64,000 bases of DNA from positions 64,504,370 through 64,568,369 of the forward strand of contig CM043952.1 of NCBI GenBank assembly GCA_014529385.2. The letters run 5' to 3'. The position numbers were made by a program, and so were the translations under genes. The stretch comes from Adiantum capillus-veneris. Its lineage: Eukaryota; Streptophyta; Polypodiopsida; Polypodiales; Pteridaceae. Positions 24,000-36,300 of the stretch are shown here, in pieces (position 1 is the first letter of the stretch; every line of letters begins with the position of its first letter). The notes under the pieces were generated by a model. That model made no database searches, was not told the DNA's origin, and worked only from the letters and a program-made list of their open reading frames with translations.

Positions 24000-26900
24000 C
24001 TACTTGGAGGATTTAACAGTTATTCTTTTAAGCTCCATGGAGAAAACACAAGAGTTGTCTTTGAACTGAGATTGGAAGATAGCTTCATTCCTTTGGGTCC
24101 AACAGGCCCATAAATACTCCATTCTCCATAGATTCCATAGGGGGATGTCGAGTCTATTACATTCTCCAAGGAGGATTTCATTAATAGTAAGAGGTTGAGG
24201 GTGTAGGCTCGAACAACAGTAATGAATCATCTGCAACTTTCTCTTGTTAGCTTTGCAGCCAAAAAAGATGTGTGATAAGTCTTCTTCTGCCTGACATCTT
24301 TTGCATTTTCCATCTCCTATTTTAGCTTTAAGTGCTCTGGCTCCAGTCCATACCCCTTGATGCATAATGGACCAGGCAAGATACCTTTGCTTAATGGGGT
24401 AAGCAAAACTCCAAATACATTTAAATCTGTAGCTCCATTGCCTTGAGTTCCATTGCAAGTTCCATTTCTTATTCAGATTCTTCCTTAGTGCTTCATCAAA
24501 ATTTGGAACCATGCTGTAGCTGGAGATGGCTTTCCAGGCCCATTCTTTGACATTTCCACGCTTAGTCCTAGCTGTCTCTTCAGTTTGGAGCAGACCGTTC
24601 AGCTCAACAATCCTGTTCAAGAGTTCAGAACAACAGCCAGGAGACAGATTAGTGATAGAAAGCATTTCAGCTGAGACCCATTCACCGTTTCTATACAGGT
24701 CTGCCCATTTGTGGAAGCTTGCTTTGAAGCATTTGTGAGCCTTGATATTAAGCTTTCTTCCTGTTTTCTGAGGGATGAGACCAATCCATATAGAGTCCTG
24801 CATCAGGAAGTCATGAGACAAGGCCTTTTTCAAGGAGATATGCATGCTTTTCCTAATCTCAAACCAAGATTTCCAAAGAGCAACAGTTAGGGTGCTGCTT
24901 TTGCAGGTGTCAGCTTGACAGTGGAAGTGATAGTATCCCACAAGGAGAGATTTTTCCAAGCTTTATAAGACTGTATTGAGAATTTGCTAATATTTCTTTT
25001 GATAAGACAAGCCCAGAAATCATCAGAAGACACAGATCTAGCTATCCACTTACCTGCCATCTTGTGGGCTAGCTTTTCTAAATTCAAAATGCCCAGACCA
25101 CCTCTTATTTTGGGCATACAACAAGTGTTCCAAGAAACTTTTGCAACCTTATGAATTTCATCTGTGCCCCCCCACAGGAATCTTCTAGCAAGGGTTATGA
25201 CCTGGTTCAGTTGTTGTTTGGTGGGTTTCCAGCAAGATAGGTAGTAAATTATGGATGGCAAGATGTAGTGATTGAGCACAAAGGATCTGGCAGCCAGATT
25301 AGGCTGCATGTTTTGACACATCAAAACCTTCTTCCTAAATCTGTCCATGACCCAATCCCACCTTTGGGCCATTGTCACCTTAAAGCCCATAGGTATGCCA
25401 AGTAATCTGAAAATGTGACCACATCAGGAAGAATCTGGCAACCAGCATCAATCACTGATTGTGGGACTGAACCTTTTGAGCTTCAGCTCCTGTTTTCTGA
25501 TGGTTAATCTGAGAGCCACTGGCTATACAGAAAGTATTTAAACAGTTCAGAAATGCATCAGCAGACCCTTGATCAAGTTTACACAGAGCATTAGTGTCAT
25601 CTGCAAACATCTGTAGGCATAAATCAACATCTGTGCTTGCAATTTGAATACCCTTGAGCAAGCCTTTATGCATCTGATCCTTTACCAACCATCCCAATGA
25701 CTCTGAAACTATAGCAAAAAGCAGAGGTGCATGCTATGGGACACCCTTGCCTTATGAATCTTTTGAGAGTAATGAGGTTAGTTAATTCACCATTTATGGT
25801 GACTTTAGCATAAGCATTTCCAAGAAGAACATACACAAACTTTATGAACCTTTTACCAAAACCAATATCATGCAAAGCTTGTAGAATGAAGTCCCACTCA
25901 ATTCTATCATAGGCTTTATCAAAGTCAACTTTGAAGAACAGAAAGTCTTGTTCAGTTTCATAGGCATATTCCATGCCCTCCCAAAGAGAAATAATTGCAT
26001 CTAGAATGAATCTTCCTTTAATAAACCCTTTTTGCTCTTTGAGGATAATTGTGTCCATCAAGGGGCTAAGTCTTCTGGCCAGGGCTAGAGCAAAAATTTT
26101 GTATATAGAAGTCAGACAGGTGATGGGTCTCCAGTTATTCAACTCCTCCTTGCTACCTTTTTTATGAAGGGGTTTGACCACCCCAGTATTTATACAGGCT
26201 GGAAGAGATCATTTTTTAACAGCTTCTTGCCACACTAGAATCAGGTAAGGGGTCACAAAGTCTTTGTATATCTTAAAAAATTCATTTGGTACTCCATCTA
26301 GCCCTGGAGATTTAGCAGCTTTCAATTTATCAATGCATTCTCTGAGCTCCCCTTCAGAGATAGGTGCTTCCAGGGGGCTGGCCATTGTACTAGGCACAGT
26401 CTTCCCTCTAAGCAAGGCAATTTTTGCCCTTGCTTCTTGAGTCTTTTGGTCTCTTATGGGAGCTTCAGAGAATACTTTGGTAAAGTGTTCATAAGCAATG
26501 GTTAAATTCTCCTTTTGGGTCTGGGCCAAGAGACCTCCCTGTCCCCTAAGAGGGGGTATGAAATCCTTCGCCTTTTTCTTTTAAAGAAGTTGAAACATGT
26601 TTTTGGTAGGCCTGTCAATTTTGCCAGCCCAGTATTCCCTAGTGAAAGCAAGGGCACTGTTGGCTTCAAGGATCTCTTCCAGCCTGAGTTCATTTCTAAG
26701 CTCAGTGAGTCTCTTAGAGGGGTGGTCAGAACTGGCTGAGCTTTTCTCTAGCATGGAGAGCTCCCCATGTATCATCACTCTTCTTTTTTCTCTAAGGTCT
26801 TTGGCCATTTTTTTATATAAAGTCAGAGTATGCTGTATATGTTGCAGGGCTACTTCCCAAGCTTTGCCTGGGGAATTGTTAGAACAGAAGCACAGTGCAA

Positions 26901-27711
26901 AATGCTTTTAATCTTTTCTTTTATTAAGTTTATATCAAGCAAAGATTGATCTAAGTGAGGCCAACTAGCCTTATAAGCAGTATCAGACCTCAGCAAATCA
27001 ATGAAGACAGGCTTATGGTCAGATAAGGTCAAAGAAGCATCAGATTTACACTTAACCAACTAGTGATCCTGCAGCACATTAACCGACATATAGACTCTAT
27101 CCAATCTAGCAGCCCTGAAGCATTCACCAGTTTGGTTGTTGCTCCAAGTAAATCCACAGTCTTCTGACACATCAATAATATTCAAGGCATCCAACAAGTC
27201 TAACCAGCATACTTTTTCTGTCCCTGCTAGAGTTTTCCCAAGTGACCTTGACCTATCAGAGATATGCTCTACCATATTGAAATCACCTGCAATCAAGATG
27301 TTTTTGGGCAGTCCAGCCAGCTCTTTCTAGCATAGAGACCTTTCAGAAATAGCATTGGGTGCATAGACACTTACTATAGTGTAGTTGATTGGATCAGATA
27401 AAGTGACTGCAGTCCAAGTGCCTCTAGTGGACGACTGGGAGCTAGCAATTACCTTGGACCATTTGGAAGCAATTCCAACTGCACAGCCTCTTTTTCCACC
27501 ACTGTGGTTAGTGAAAAACCAATTATACCCTGAGCTGATTCTATTAAGATTTGTTTCCAAATTCTTTCCTGCTATTTTGAGTTCCTGCAAGCATAAAAAG
27601 TCAGGTTGCATAGACAAATCAGCTAGCCACTTTTTGATTACCATTGGCCTGGCTGCATCCTGTAAGCCCTTTACAATTCAAGGTAAGGCCTTTGAGGTTA
27701 GGGCTTTTCAT
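24000..27711 (-). pseudogene. LINE ORF2: endonuclease-reverse transcriptase, broken
   Basis: Likely start ATG at 27,711 (MKSPNLKGLTLNCKGL), with a 1-bp insertion soon after. The AP-type endonuclease spans about 27,680-27,000 (QPDFLCLQELK, GDFNMVEHISDRS, LDRVYMS, LSDHKPV). The RT spans about 26,530-25,450 (NWRPITCLTSIYKIF, LKEQKGFIKGRFI, KVDFDKAYDRIEW, and FADD in LQMFADDTNALC). The C-terminal part has a zf-RVT motif (KCKRCQAEEDLSHIFFGC, about 24,280). TAG stops at 27,327-27,329 and 27,060-27,062, another between the linker and RT, and at least three frameshifts (near 27,000-26,800, 25,690 and 25,400-24,900) abolish function. Both TAGs sit where TGG Trp is expected, in CTAG context. Confidence 0.9.
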
Positions 27712-27807
27712 TTTTTAGATTTTTTGTTTGGTTTAATCAATGATACAGAAGCCCTGTTAGGGTCAGTAGACTTCTCGACTTTTCTCTTGTGTTTAGGACC
27801 CTTGATG

Positions 27808-29529
27808 TTAGGTAAACTCTCTTCCTCTGCCTGGGGCATCAAGATGTCTACAGAAGGTATGGGGGAGCTGTCTAGTTCCATCTTTTTTTTTTTGATCTTC
27901 TACGTCAAGTTCCCTGGCAAATTTGAGCATTTCTGCTGAAGCATCTTGTTGTAAGCCTTGAGTACTCTGGACATACTCACTTTCACTTTCTGCTTCGGAT
28001 GAGCCACCTGAGTTGGTATGCGGGCTAGAGAGGGGAATTTGCTTCTCATTAGCTGGGCTAGTGGGGAATTGCCTGTCAGGGTCCAGGGGAAAATTAGGTG
28101 CCCCATTAGTCTCATTTGAAGGTTCAGCCCGAGGACGGACTAAGGGACCAGCAAATGGTTCAAATACCTCCTCCAGGAGGATGTCAAAATAATTATTGTT
28201 AGCAGTAGACAGGGCTTTTTTCTTTTCCATTCTAGGTACAGGCTTTTTGAAAGCTTGTTGGTTGACCTTGGGCAATTGAACTTTAGGGTCTTTATCCGAT
28301 TGATGAGCGGCTTTTTCTTTGAGCAGGGAAGGGCATTCCCTTATGAGATGCCCTTGTTGAAAGCAGTGGAAGCACGAATTTGGTAGGTTGCGGTACAGAA
28401 TTTTCTGCTCATGCAACAGAGCCCCAGTATAGTCCCTGATTGGGATTTTGGATTGAGGGGTTTTGCTAATGTCAACTTCAATGAGAAGCTGCGGATCCCA
28501 TTTAGGGTTTATTCCACCCCTAGCCTTTTGTCCCAATACCTTTCCAATAGAATTACCCAAATTTCTCAGCCAAGGATAATATTCCACTGGCAGATCCGGG
28601 AAATCGACCCAGACAGGTACCTTGGTTGGCTTCTCTCCTTTAGGATTGAAGCCCTTGTACCATTTGTAGAAGGAGATAGGGGTGTTTTTTAAAAGCCACT
28701 GCCCTTCAGAGATTACTTGTAGGGCGCTATTAGCATCTTCAAAAAAGAAGAGATAGTATTTGTTCGGTAGATACTGAATATGCTGAGGGTAGAGGTTTCT
28801 GCTTTCCCAGTTGGAGGCTACCCATGATTTCAGAGTATCCAGAGAAGGTCTTGGCCCATGGCAGAGCCCTATAACTACTCTATCAGACAGTTGGGAAAAC
28901 CACGCTTGAAGGTCTTGTTGTTTAATAACAATGCCCTCTACAGATTCAGAGGAGGTACTTGCTTCTGTGTTACCTTGAGGACTAGCAGGAGGGGCGTTTA
29001 TGTTCTGAGTGTCTACATTAACACCTTCTGAGTCTGTACCTTTGTTATGGCCCTGCCACTGAAGCCCATGTGGCAATAGAGGAGCAAAAGGGATATTATG
29101 TGCATTGAGAGAATCAATGTCATCCATAGGGAAACCTTCATGAATATTCCAAGTAGGGCTATGGAACTTAGACAGGTTAGGTAACATACCTGCTATCCCA
29201 TGTTGAAGCACGTTTGTAAATGTTCTATCTTGCTGTCCTCTGATAGCCTCAGCATACGTTTGAACAGGAGACCTCGTTAGCGCTTGAACAGGAGTCCTTT
29301 GTATAGGTTGAAGGTTGCTTGTACCAACTGCGGGATTGAAGCTACCTGACATACCACCAGGGGTAGCTCCTAGCTGAGTGAACTGGGGTTGGCCCTTTGG
29401 GCTTCCGACCCTGTGAGTGTTTGACAGGGGGCCATTGAGGCGAACAGGGGAGGAAGGGCTGGTAAGATCCATGAGGTTTGAGGGGAGATGGGACGTGAGC
29501 CCGTTTAACAGGGCGTCATGCAGAGGCAT
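27808..29529 (-). CDS. LINE ORF1: DUF4283 and CCHC RNA-binding protein
   Basis: This is the nucleic-acid chaperone-like ORF1 of plant L1 LINEs, which packages LINE RNA. It is a continuous 573-codon frame from an ATG at 29,529. A long Pro/Ser/Gln-rich N-terminal region is followed by a DUF4283 domain (about residues 205-310; DRVVIGLCHGPRPSLDTLKSW through PVWVDFPDLPVEYYPWLRNLG). A zinc knuckle CFHCFQQGHLIRECP follows at about residue 385. The acidic C-terminal part (about 430-573) resembles the usual ORF1 tail. It ends about 100 bp before ORF2. An intact frame beside a wrecked ORF2 could reflect chance or recency. It is transposon-encoded, not a host gene. Confidence 0.88.
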   Translation of the reverse strand: MPLHDALLNGLTSHLPSNLMDLTSPSSPVRLNGPLSNTHRVGSPKGQPQFTQLGATPGGMSGSFNPAVGTSNLQPIQRTPVQALTRSPVQTYAEAIRGQQDRTFTNVLQHGIAGMLPNLSKFHSPTWNIHEGFPMDDIDSLNAHNIPFAPLLPHGLQWQGHNKGTDSEGVNVDTQNINAPPASPQGNTEASTSSESVEGIVIKQQDLQAWFSQLSDRVVIGLCHGPRPSLDTLKSWVASNWESRNLYPQHIQYLPNKYYLFFFEDANSALQVISEGQWLLKNTPISFYKWYKGFNPKGEKPTKVPVWVDFPDLPVEYYPWLRNLGNSIGKVLGQKARGGINPKWDPQLLIEVDISKTPQSKIPIRDYTGALLHEQKILYRNLPNSCFHCFQQGHLIRECPSLLKEKAAHQSDKDPKVQLPKVNQQAFKKPVPRMEKKKALSTANNNYFDILLEEVFEPFAGPLVRPRAEPSNETNGAPNFPLDPDRQFPTSPANEKQIPLSSPHTNSGGSSEAESESEYVQSTQGLQQDASAEMLKFARELDVEDQKKKDGTRQLPHTFCRHLDAPGRGREFT

Positions 29530-29683
29530 GCTTCAACCCCCCTTGGGGGGAGAGTGTGTGCCAGGCAGGTGCAGCGCGATGGAGCTGGGGAAGAAGAAGG
29601 TAAGGGAAGCGGGGGTAAGAGACGTGCAGCAGTACGGCAACATGCAAGCTGCAGGTCTCGTCCGCTATTTAAGATGCTTCCCC
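29530..29683 (-). other. LINE 5' UTR/promoter region
   Basis: About 150 bp of GC-richer sequence upstream of ORF1 up to the target duplication, where an internal promoter would be expected. No specific motif recognised. Confidence 0.5.
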
Positions 29684-29699
29684 CTCATTAATAAAAGTT

Positions 29700-30154
29700 A
29701 GAACCTTGCAACCCCACCTAAGTTGCAAGCGGTGCGCGTGACTTTGTCGCCTTGCCAAAAATCAAACACACACACGTGAAGCTGCTCTGACTGTCATGGC
29801 GCCATCATGGCCCCCTTGAAGACCTTGCACAGCTCGGCAAGCTCGGGTCCCCATTTTGCTGCCTTAAAAGCGTACACACACACACTGGCTCTGTCTTGTA
29901 GGCCTACACCTGCATTCCCCACCAAGCAATGTGGTGTGCACTCCCAGCAAGTGCCTGCTTCGCCCCTGTTGACGCTCTATCGACCACATCCCTGTATCCG
30001 TGGCCCGATCGGGGCGCAAGATATTCCACTACAAGAACCCACACACACCTCAAGTAATTAATGAGGTTGACTTTTATGCAACAGCAGCCCCCGGTTGGCC
30101 CCATTTCCCAATCCCGAATCTCACCTGCTTGCCATGCCCAATTGCAAAAGCAAC

Positions 30155-30188
<34 letters not shown>

Positions 30189-31585
30189 ACCATGAACGCG
30201 CTACCCGCCATTTGACAACAAGCAACCATTGCCCGCCTTCTCGGTCTTGGAGTCGTGCCATTCTGTAGGCGTATCGAATCGAGCTGCTACACAAGCTGCA
30301 GCGAGTTCCATGCCCCGCTTTTTGTGTCGGATTCCAATACACACACACGCAGCAACAGCCATGCTCGTCTGCTGGATTCTCATCAAGCCTGTTTTGTCGC
30401 GAGCTGCATTAAACACCTCACACACACACACACACACACGCCCGGGCCCCAAGCCTCAAAAGGTGCAATCTGCAGTTCCCACACTCCCACTGTTTCCGCT
30501 GCAGGTCTCGCAACCTGCTCGCATCCTCACACTCACACACGTGCTGCATGGCGGGTCACGACCCCACAACTAACCATCTGATCTTCTGGACACGCACACA
30601 CAAGTTGACCCCGCCAAGATGGCTCGCCTACACACACATATCTCCATGCTCGCACCAGATGCTGCAGCATGAGCCCACACCTCTACACACACACACACGC
30701 ACGCACGCACACACACACACTTGCTCAGTGCCCCCCACGAGCCCTTCATCTCCCTGTCGACCCACGCAGCTGCAGCCCTCGCAAGCAGGCCATTTTTTTT
30801 CAAAAAAATTTCAAAAAAAAACCAAAAAAATAAATAAAATCATTCATAAGCTATGATTCCCACGAGATCATCTCCTCTCCCCCATGACAGCTACAAAAGG
30901 CTTTGGAAAATTCAAGTCACGAACAGTCAGTGTCCTTGACTAAATCAGAATTGCAAGAGTAACATGACATCATAAAACTTGGCTGAAAAGAGAAAGGAAA
31001 AATTTGTGATTGAGTTCTTTGATTAATTATTCAATCAAGTCTATAATGATAGGGTGGTGTATGAGAGTGAAATGCTCATTTGTACATGTTCATTAAGTGA
31101 CGCCACTCTCTTTTCTTGCTTCATATGTAAAAACTTGATGCATGAGAGTACGTTGGTGCATAAGTTGTGTCATGGATTGTGGTTCACTTCATGAATTGCA
31201 CTAGATTGTCGATGCTTATGACTCCTTTAGTGCATATTGTGAACGCTAAATGCTTTTATGCACTAAATGATGGAGATCTTGGGCAACAGTTTACTCGATG
31301 ATACAAAATTTGGCAGATTGCCTTTGCAGAGATGAAAATTATGTCCTCATATGCTTTTTGTCTCTCTTTTCTATGCATGTCGTATTTGCTATGCAATAGC
31401 AACGTGTGGGCATTGAGTAAAGCCATGATTTTGTGATTTCCTTACTTGCACTAAAAATTTGGCTCGTGTGTGGTTAAGTGCTTGGCTTGATTGAAATTAT
31501 CATTGCACTAAAATGGCAAGCTCTATTTGAAATGACTGTGAGCTTCATGTGAGAGTTACACTAGATGATTAGTTGTGCTTGCTTG
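29700..31585 (+). other. LARD internal region, with CA-rich segment
   Basis: From 29,760 to 30,730 the DNA is C-rich on the plus strand and carries short (CA)n clusters about every 100 bp (near 29,767, 29,875, 30,040, 30,160-30,186, 30,337, 30,419-30,440, 30,525, 30,590, 30,632 and 30,685-30,720). It ends in an A-rich stretch at 30,787-30,840. 30,850-31,585 is AT-rich. Open frames here are Cys-Val or Thr-His repeats translated from microsatellite and are not genes. Confidence 0.7.
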
Positions 31586-31603
31586 CACTATGAGAGATCG
31601 TGG

Positions 31604-31745
31604 TGTTTACTGCGGGCCATTACCGCAAAACAAGAGAGTGGAATTGAAAATGAGGAGAGAGAATCCTTTTGATGCTCAAGAGGCACTTTACCGCAAATAT
31701 TACCGCGTGCATTTCCGCGAATATTGCCGCGCACATTACCGCTAA
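31604..31745 (+). repeat. subterminal ATTACCGC repeats, left side
   Basis: At least six ATTACCGC-type boxes (ATTACCGC, TTTACCGC, ATTACCGC, TTTCCGC, ATTGCCGC, ATTACCGC) lie within 140 bp of the left end. They are spaced about 12 bp apart in the 31,686-31,745 block. In CACTA elements such subterminal boxes bind the TNPA-type protein. Confidence 0.75.
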
Positions 31746-32003
31746 AGCTGGACCCCCTCCCCCCTCCCTCTCCCACGGGTTTCCATTGAAATTCAATACA
31801 ACTCAAAATGTATTTACACACTACAACTCCTACACTCTCCAGAATGCTTGCTCACTTCACTTAATCTCTCTTTCACTCTAAAAATTCTATACATAAATCA
31901 TTGAACTCACAACAAAACCATTACAAATACTATTCATAAGCACATAACGAAACATTTGCAAATTAATCATATACTACACCAAGTGAAAGAATGGAGAGTT
32001 TTA
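31746..32003 (-). other. 3' flank of TNP2 gene
   Basis: AT-rich, non-coding; presumably the 3' UTR and terminator side of the transposase gene. Confidence 0.5.
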
Positions 32004-35000
32004 TTAATTCTCATCTTGTATAAGATCTCTACAAGCACTAGGATCCATATTTAGACCCATAGTATTCGAATCAATAAACAAATTTAGAGATTCTTCCTCC
32101 TCTCCATCACCTCCTGTAGAATCATCATCGCTTTCTCCCTCTTCCTCCTCCTCAAGATGACTATTTGCAAGGCTTGGCTGACCTTCTTCAACTTCTACTA
32201 CATCTTCCTCTGCATCTTGTGGTGATGGTATGATGGGATCAATTACTGGCTCAATGTCCGTCTCTGCAAAGATAGATCTACCCCGCCGCGTGACTGGAAT
32301 GACATACCAAAGTCTTCTTTGATATATACATGGCACATAAAAGACTTGTACGTCACACACAAAGAATAAGCTGATATACATAACTTAAATTTTTAATTTA
32401 AGTTAATTGCACATAGCCTAAATTACCTGCTCGCAACTACTAGGATACACCAAGTTGTCAGTTTTTCCCCGATGGAATTGGGTGGAATCCACCATAATGA
32501 GCCCATTTTCATGTCTTTTGACCTCACCCGCAAACCATCGGCACTCAAAGAGGAATTTGTGAAAAGATATGAAATCCACTTTGATTATTCTCTCTATAGT
32601 ACCACAATATCTGACCTCATCTGTTGTTGTGTCAAAAGTTTCCCATCACGCCACAATCATTAGTGGTCCGACGCTCATCTATCTTGTGGGTGCAAAAATG
32701 TCGGCCTTCGGACCAAATGGAGTTGAAAATGAGACCCTACAATCACAATGCATAAGAGGTTACATCGCATTTCATTAAGTGATTTGCATACATGCATACA
32801 TAACATATACACACTCACCTTGCGCAAGCATCCTCGCGCATACTCCCATTCTTTAGGGCTTATTTGTTCTCCTTGTGCTTTGGCATTGGTCATGGCATTA
32901 TGGATCCACTCTACTTGAATCAAATCAGGATATTTTGCAAGCTCTTTAGGAAAAGGAGGTGCACGTCTACCTCCATGGGACCTCTTCCATGCATCTCTAT
33001 CCCTTTCTCTAGCTGCGCGGGCTTCCAAGTACATATTGACCCATTTGGTCATGATAGTGGCATTGAGTAAAGAGTAGTTGTTGACTATGGCATGAAACTC
33101 TCTATCCATGACCAAGAGTGAGCCTTTTCCACTGGGAATGGTTGAGTGCTTCCTAGGATCCTCTTCTTCACTCCACAGACGAGGCAATGATGGATCCACT
33201 GTGATGAGATACTGTGAGACATACACAAATGCCTCTTGCACCACCCAACCTTCTGCCATGCTCGCCTGAAAACATTAAAACCACATATTTTTATTAGTAA
33301 CTCCATAGCGTATAAATGCTATCTATATTGTATTGATTTTGCATACCTTCGGTTGTGACCTCAATCTAACAAAATCCTTTAAAGTCTTCAAGAATCTCTC
33401 CAAGAAAAACATCCATCTAGAGTGAACCACCCCACAAATGGAAATCTCCTCAACAAGGTGAAGCAATAGATGTATTTGGCTAACAAGGATTGTACGTGGG
33501 AATGCATCCACAATAGCACACACTGCCTCTACTGCTAGCTGATGGGCTACTGGTATGGCTTCTAATTTTATCTCCTTGGAGCTCACAAATCTACAGGGCA
33601 AACGTTATATAGTAGATGAAAAAAAATTCCAAAGTTCATGCATGCACAACATGATATAGAACTTGAAAAAAACCCATTACCTTACAATCTCACCCACTTT
33701 GAATATTGCATCCTTCACCTTAGTGTCCCCATAACCACTAATAGTTATGGGAAGTACAAACTACAAACAATAAAACATCTTAGTGAATGTCAACCTATAT
33801 ATAAGGACACATAGACACCACAAACTGTTCTACTCTTACCTGAAGGATTTTATACCAATCATGGGATTTCAATCCATACAATTGAGTGGAGCCACCCTTT
33901 TTGGTTTTTGTGAGAGCACCTTTGAGTGAACGCATATATCCCGTTGGAGTTTTGATGGATGCAATAACTTTCTTTGTCCGCTCTTGGTCTGCCTTTGACA
34001 TTATCCACGGTGCTTTTGGGAGAATCATCTTTCCCCGCTCCCCCATGCAGGGCGTGGCTGAAGGGGGAGACGTCTAATGGCTCTTAAATCTTCCCTAGCA
34101 CCCAATGAATCCTTCTTGCCAATTATGTGATCCCATATAGCTTGCCCAACATTTTTGAATACATGCATAGGGTCCAAAAAGTGCTGAATTTTCAACGAAG
34201 CCCAATAGGGGAGCGACAAGAAGATTGAGTACCTCGACATACCCTTTGGCAACCCATTGGGAGGCGGTGAGGTACCATGATGCTCCTCCCAATGCTTCGC
34301 CCAATCAGCCATGTTCCAATGGAACGGCTGCACTCCATTGATAGGGGGAGCATATCTACGATGTGAAGGAGGTAGGAAGCAATGGCTGTTGGGATAGATC
34401 ACCTTCCCAAGAAGAGGAGGTCTCTCTGTCACAAGGGAAGGGTCACAAGTGGGACACACACTATGTCCAGATGTTGCCAATCCTGCCAAGAGGTAAACAA
34501 ACGTTACACATGAGATGATAAACCTAAAGAAAAGAGTACAATTAACATGTGCATACTTACCAGATACCTCTCCAAATCCTGGGTAATCATGCATGGTCCA
34601 CATGAGGATGCACTTGATGACGGCTTTGCGGCCTCGTGGTGGCCGTGAAATGTCAATGACATCTATGCCTCTCCATAGTTCTTGAAGCTCATCAATAAGA
34701 GGCTACAGATATACATCCATGTTTTTTACCTTGTGCTTTCTTGGAATGAGAAGTGATAGTAAAATGTTTCCCTTTTTTGTTGCCTCCCAAGGCGGAATAT
34801 TGTAGTTTACAACCACCACCGGCCAAGTGCTCCATGAAGTAGAGCGATGCCCAAATGGATTCACTCCATCACTAGCTAACCCAATCCTCAAGTGACGAGG
34901 CTCATCCCTGAACTCTGGCCATGTGTCCTCTATGTGCTTCCACGCTGGTGAGTCAGCTGGCACTCTCATAATACCATCTGTGGAGCGATTTTTTGCATGC

Positions 35001-35934
35001 CAACTCAAAAGCTCGCTCGTACCCTTCGATCTAAACATGTGTTGGATGCGAGGGATGAGTGGAAAATGCCTCAAAACTTTACGTGGAATTCTGTTGCTCT
35101 ACATTCCTTCTTTGAACCTAGGCTCCCCGCACGATGGACATGTGTCACAATCCGCATGCTCATTACGAAAGAGCACACAATCATTCACGCAAGCATGAAT
35201 GCGATCATAATCCATCCCTAATGCAGTCACCACTTCGCGGGCTTTTCGTCTATTCTCTGGCATGTGATTGCCAGGTGTTGGCAGCATCTTTCCTAGCAAC
35301 CTATCACAAGAAGAAAGTGCATTAGAAGCTAATTTATGCACTCCACAAGCATCCTTCACAATCTGTATACATACCTCAAAAGTGCGTCGACACTAGCATT
35401 GCTCCATCCAAACATCGCCTGAAGGTTAAGGACTTCAAGAGATGCCCTTAAAATGGAGTAAGAGCATCTATCATATAGTGCGGTGTGTGCCGAATCGAGT
35501 AGGTCACTCCTCGTTCTTTCGGAAGCTTCTTCGCATGCACACTCTGGTTCATGCTCCTCCTCTCGTGCAAAGAGATCCTCAACCATTCTATGCAAATGGT
35601 TGTCTTCTGCATCCACGTAAGGAGATGGGATGTGGTCACTCGGATAAGAGGGAGCAACAGTACTTGGCTGATTTGATGTGGTTCCTCCCTCTCTAATGGA
35701 TTCCTGGCGCATACACTCTTCCACCCTCCTTTCCCCTCCTCCACCAACCACACGCCAATGAGGGGTGACGTCAATAGCCGCTACAATTCGCGGATCGTTT
35801 GTTTCCATCCGTGCACGCTTGCGAGGATCGTCCCATAGTCCATAATTTGCACCGCACGCATGTGCATGGTAATCGCTCGGCCAACCACCGTGATCTATCC
35901 GGTTCAGTGGACGGGCCAAAATCATCCCAAGCAA
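32004..35934 (-). pseudogene. CACTA TNP2-type transposase gene with introns
   Basis: Minus-strand exons, by splice signals: 35,934-35,375; 35,300-34,561; 34,482-33,840; 33,760-33,681; 33,590-33,347; 33,265-32,819; 32,736-32,427; about 32,351-32,004. TNP2 landmarks appear in order: DYDRIHACVNDCVLF with CPSCGEPRFKE; FPLIPRIQHMF, LSWHAKNRSTDG, PADSPAWKHIE and LASDGVNPFG; WTMHDYPGFGEVSGLATSG across an intron; and FLDPMHVFKNVGQAIWDHI. A DUF4218-like part (LLLHLVEEISICG, RWMFFLERFLKTLKDFVR) is followed by a DUF4216-like part (VDFISFHKFLFECRWF, QVFYVPCIY) and an acidic tail. Breaks are TAG at 35,099-35,101, TAG at 34,703-34,705 (YL-stop-PLIDELQELW, where Gln is usual) and a frameshift near 34,050. 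The last acceptor is out of phase. The N-terminal Transpos_assoc zinc domain is not visible. Confidence 0.88.
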
Positions 35935-36300
35935 CCTACATTAATAAATTACATACAATAATTAAAATCAAATTACCAAAGAATGTTAATAAAATATCAG
36001 TAAAACCTAAAAATTAAACTTTTAGGTAAAAATGTCATTTTCAAAGTACTAGGAATACTTTCATTTTATATATATTTTATAAAAAACATAGTACCAATAG
36101 ATTTTGAGGATCAATAGTAATAATGTCAGAACTTGGCCATCTATGTATATGGCCCGAATTTGCGCCACGATAATAGGTGCCGTAATCAGCGCGGTAAGGC
36201 ACGCGGTAATGCTTGCGGTAATAGGAGCGGCAAATCAATTTTCAATTTTTTTAATAAATAGGGGCACCCGCGTGCCCCGCGAAGTTCAAAGCCCTAAAAT
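35935..36300. promoter_or_regulatory. putative bidirectional promoter between TNP2 and the second gene
   Basis: This interval separates the minus-strand TNP2 start from a plus-strand 5' UTR-like exon. It contains a TATATATAT stretch (36,067-36,076) and the GCGGTAAT array. Inference from divergent gene order only; no transcription start is directly visible. Confidence 0.4.
36166..36235 (-). repeat. inverted GCGGTAAT repeats matching the left subterminal array
   Basis: Read on the minus strand this block gives ATTACCGC, ATTACCGC, TTACCGC and ATTACGGC boxes at about 12-bp spacing, with intervening sequence resembling the left array (both contain ATTACCGCGTGC). The two arrays are therefore an inverted pair about 4.5 kb apart. 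Confidence 0.75.

Larger units (their letters stand above)
23774..29683 (-). mobile_element. full-length L1-type LINE retrotransposon
   Basis: The element is minus-strand. Its 3' poly(A) appears as poly(T) at 23,772-23,784, and its 5' end is near 29,683. A 16-bp target duplication CTCATTAATAAAAGTT flanks it at 23,758-23,773 and 29,684-29,699 (the last bases overlap the poly(T) ambiguously). It has ORF1, then ORF2 with endonuclease, RT and zf-RVT. The full length of 5.9 kb and intact ORF1 suggest moderate age; ORF2 is dead. Confidence 0.93.

Noticed and set aside
30121-30856. Cys-Val-rich and Thr-His-rich open frames on both strands
   Set aside because: They are translations of (CA)n/(GT)n repeats.
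36140-36180. Right CACTA terminus at GGCCCGAATTTGCGCCACGATAATAGGTG
   Set aside because: It partly resembles the reverse complement of the left end, but this would leave the inverted GCGGTAAT boxes outside the element and ends in AGGTG rather than TAGTG.
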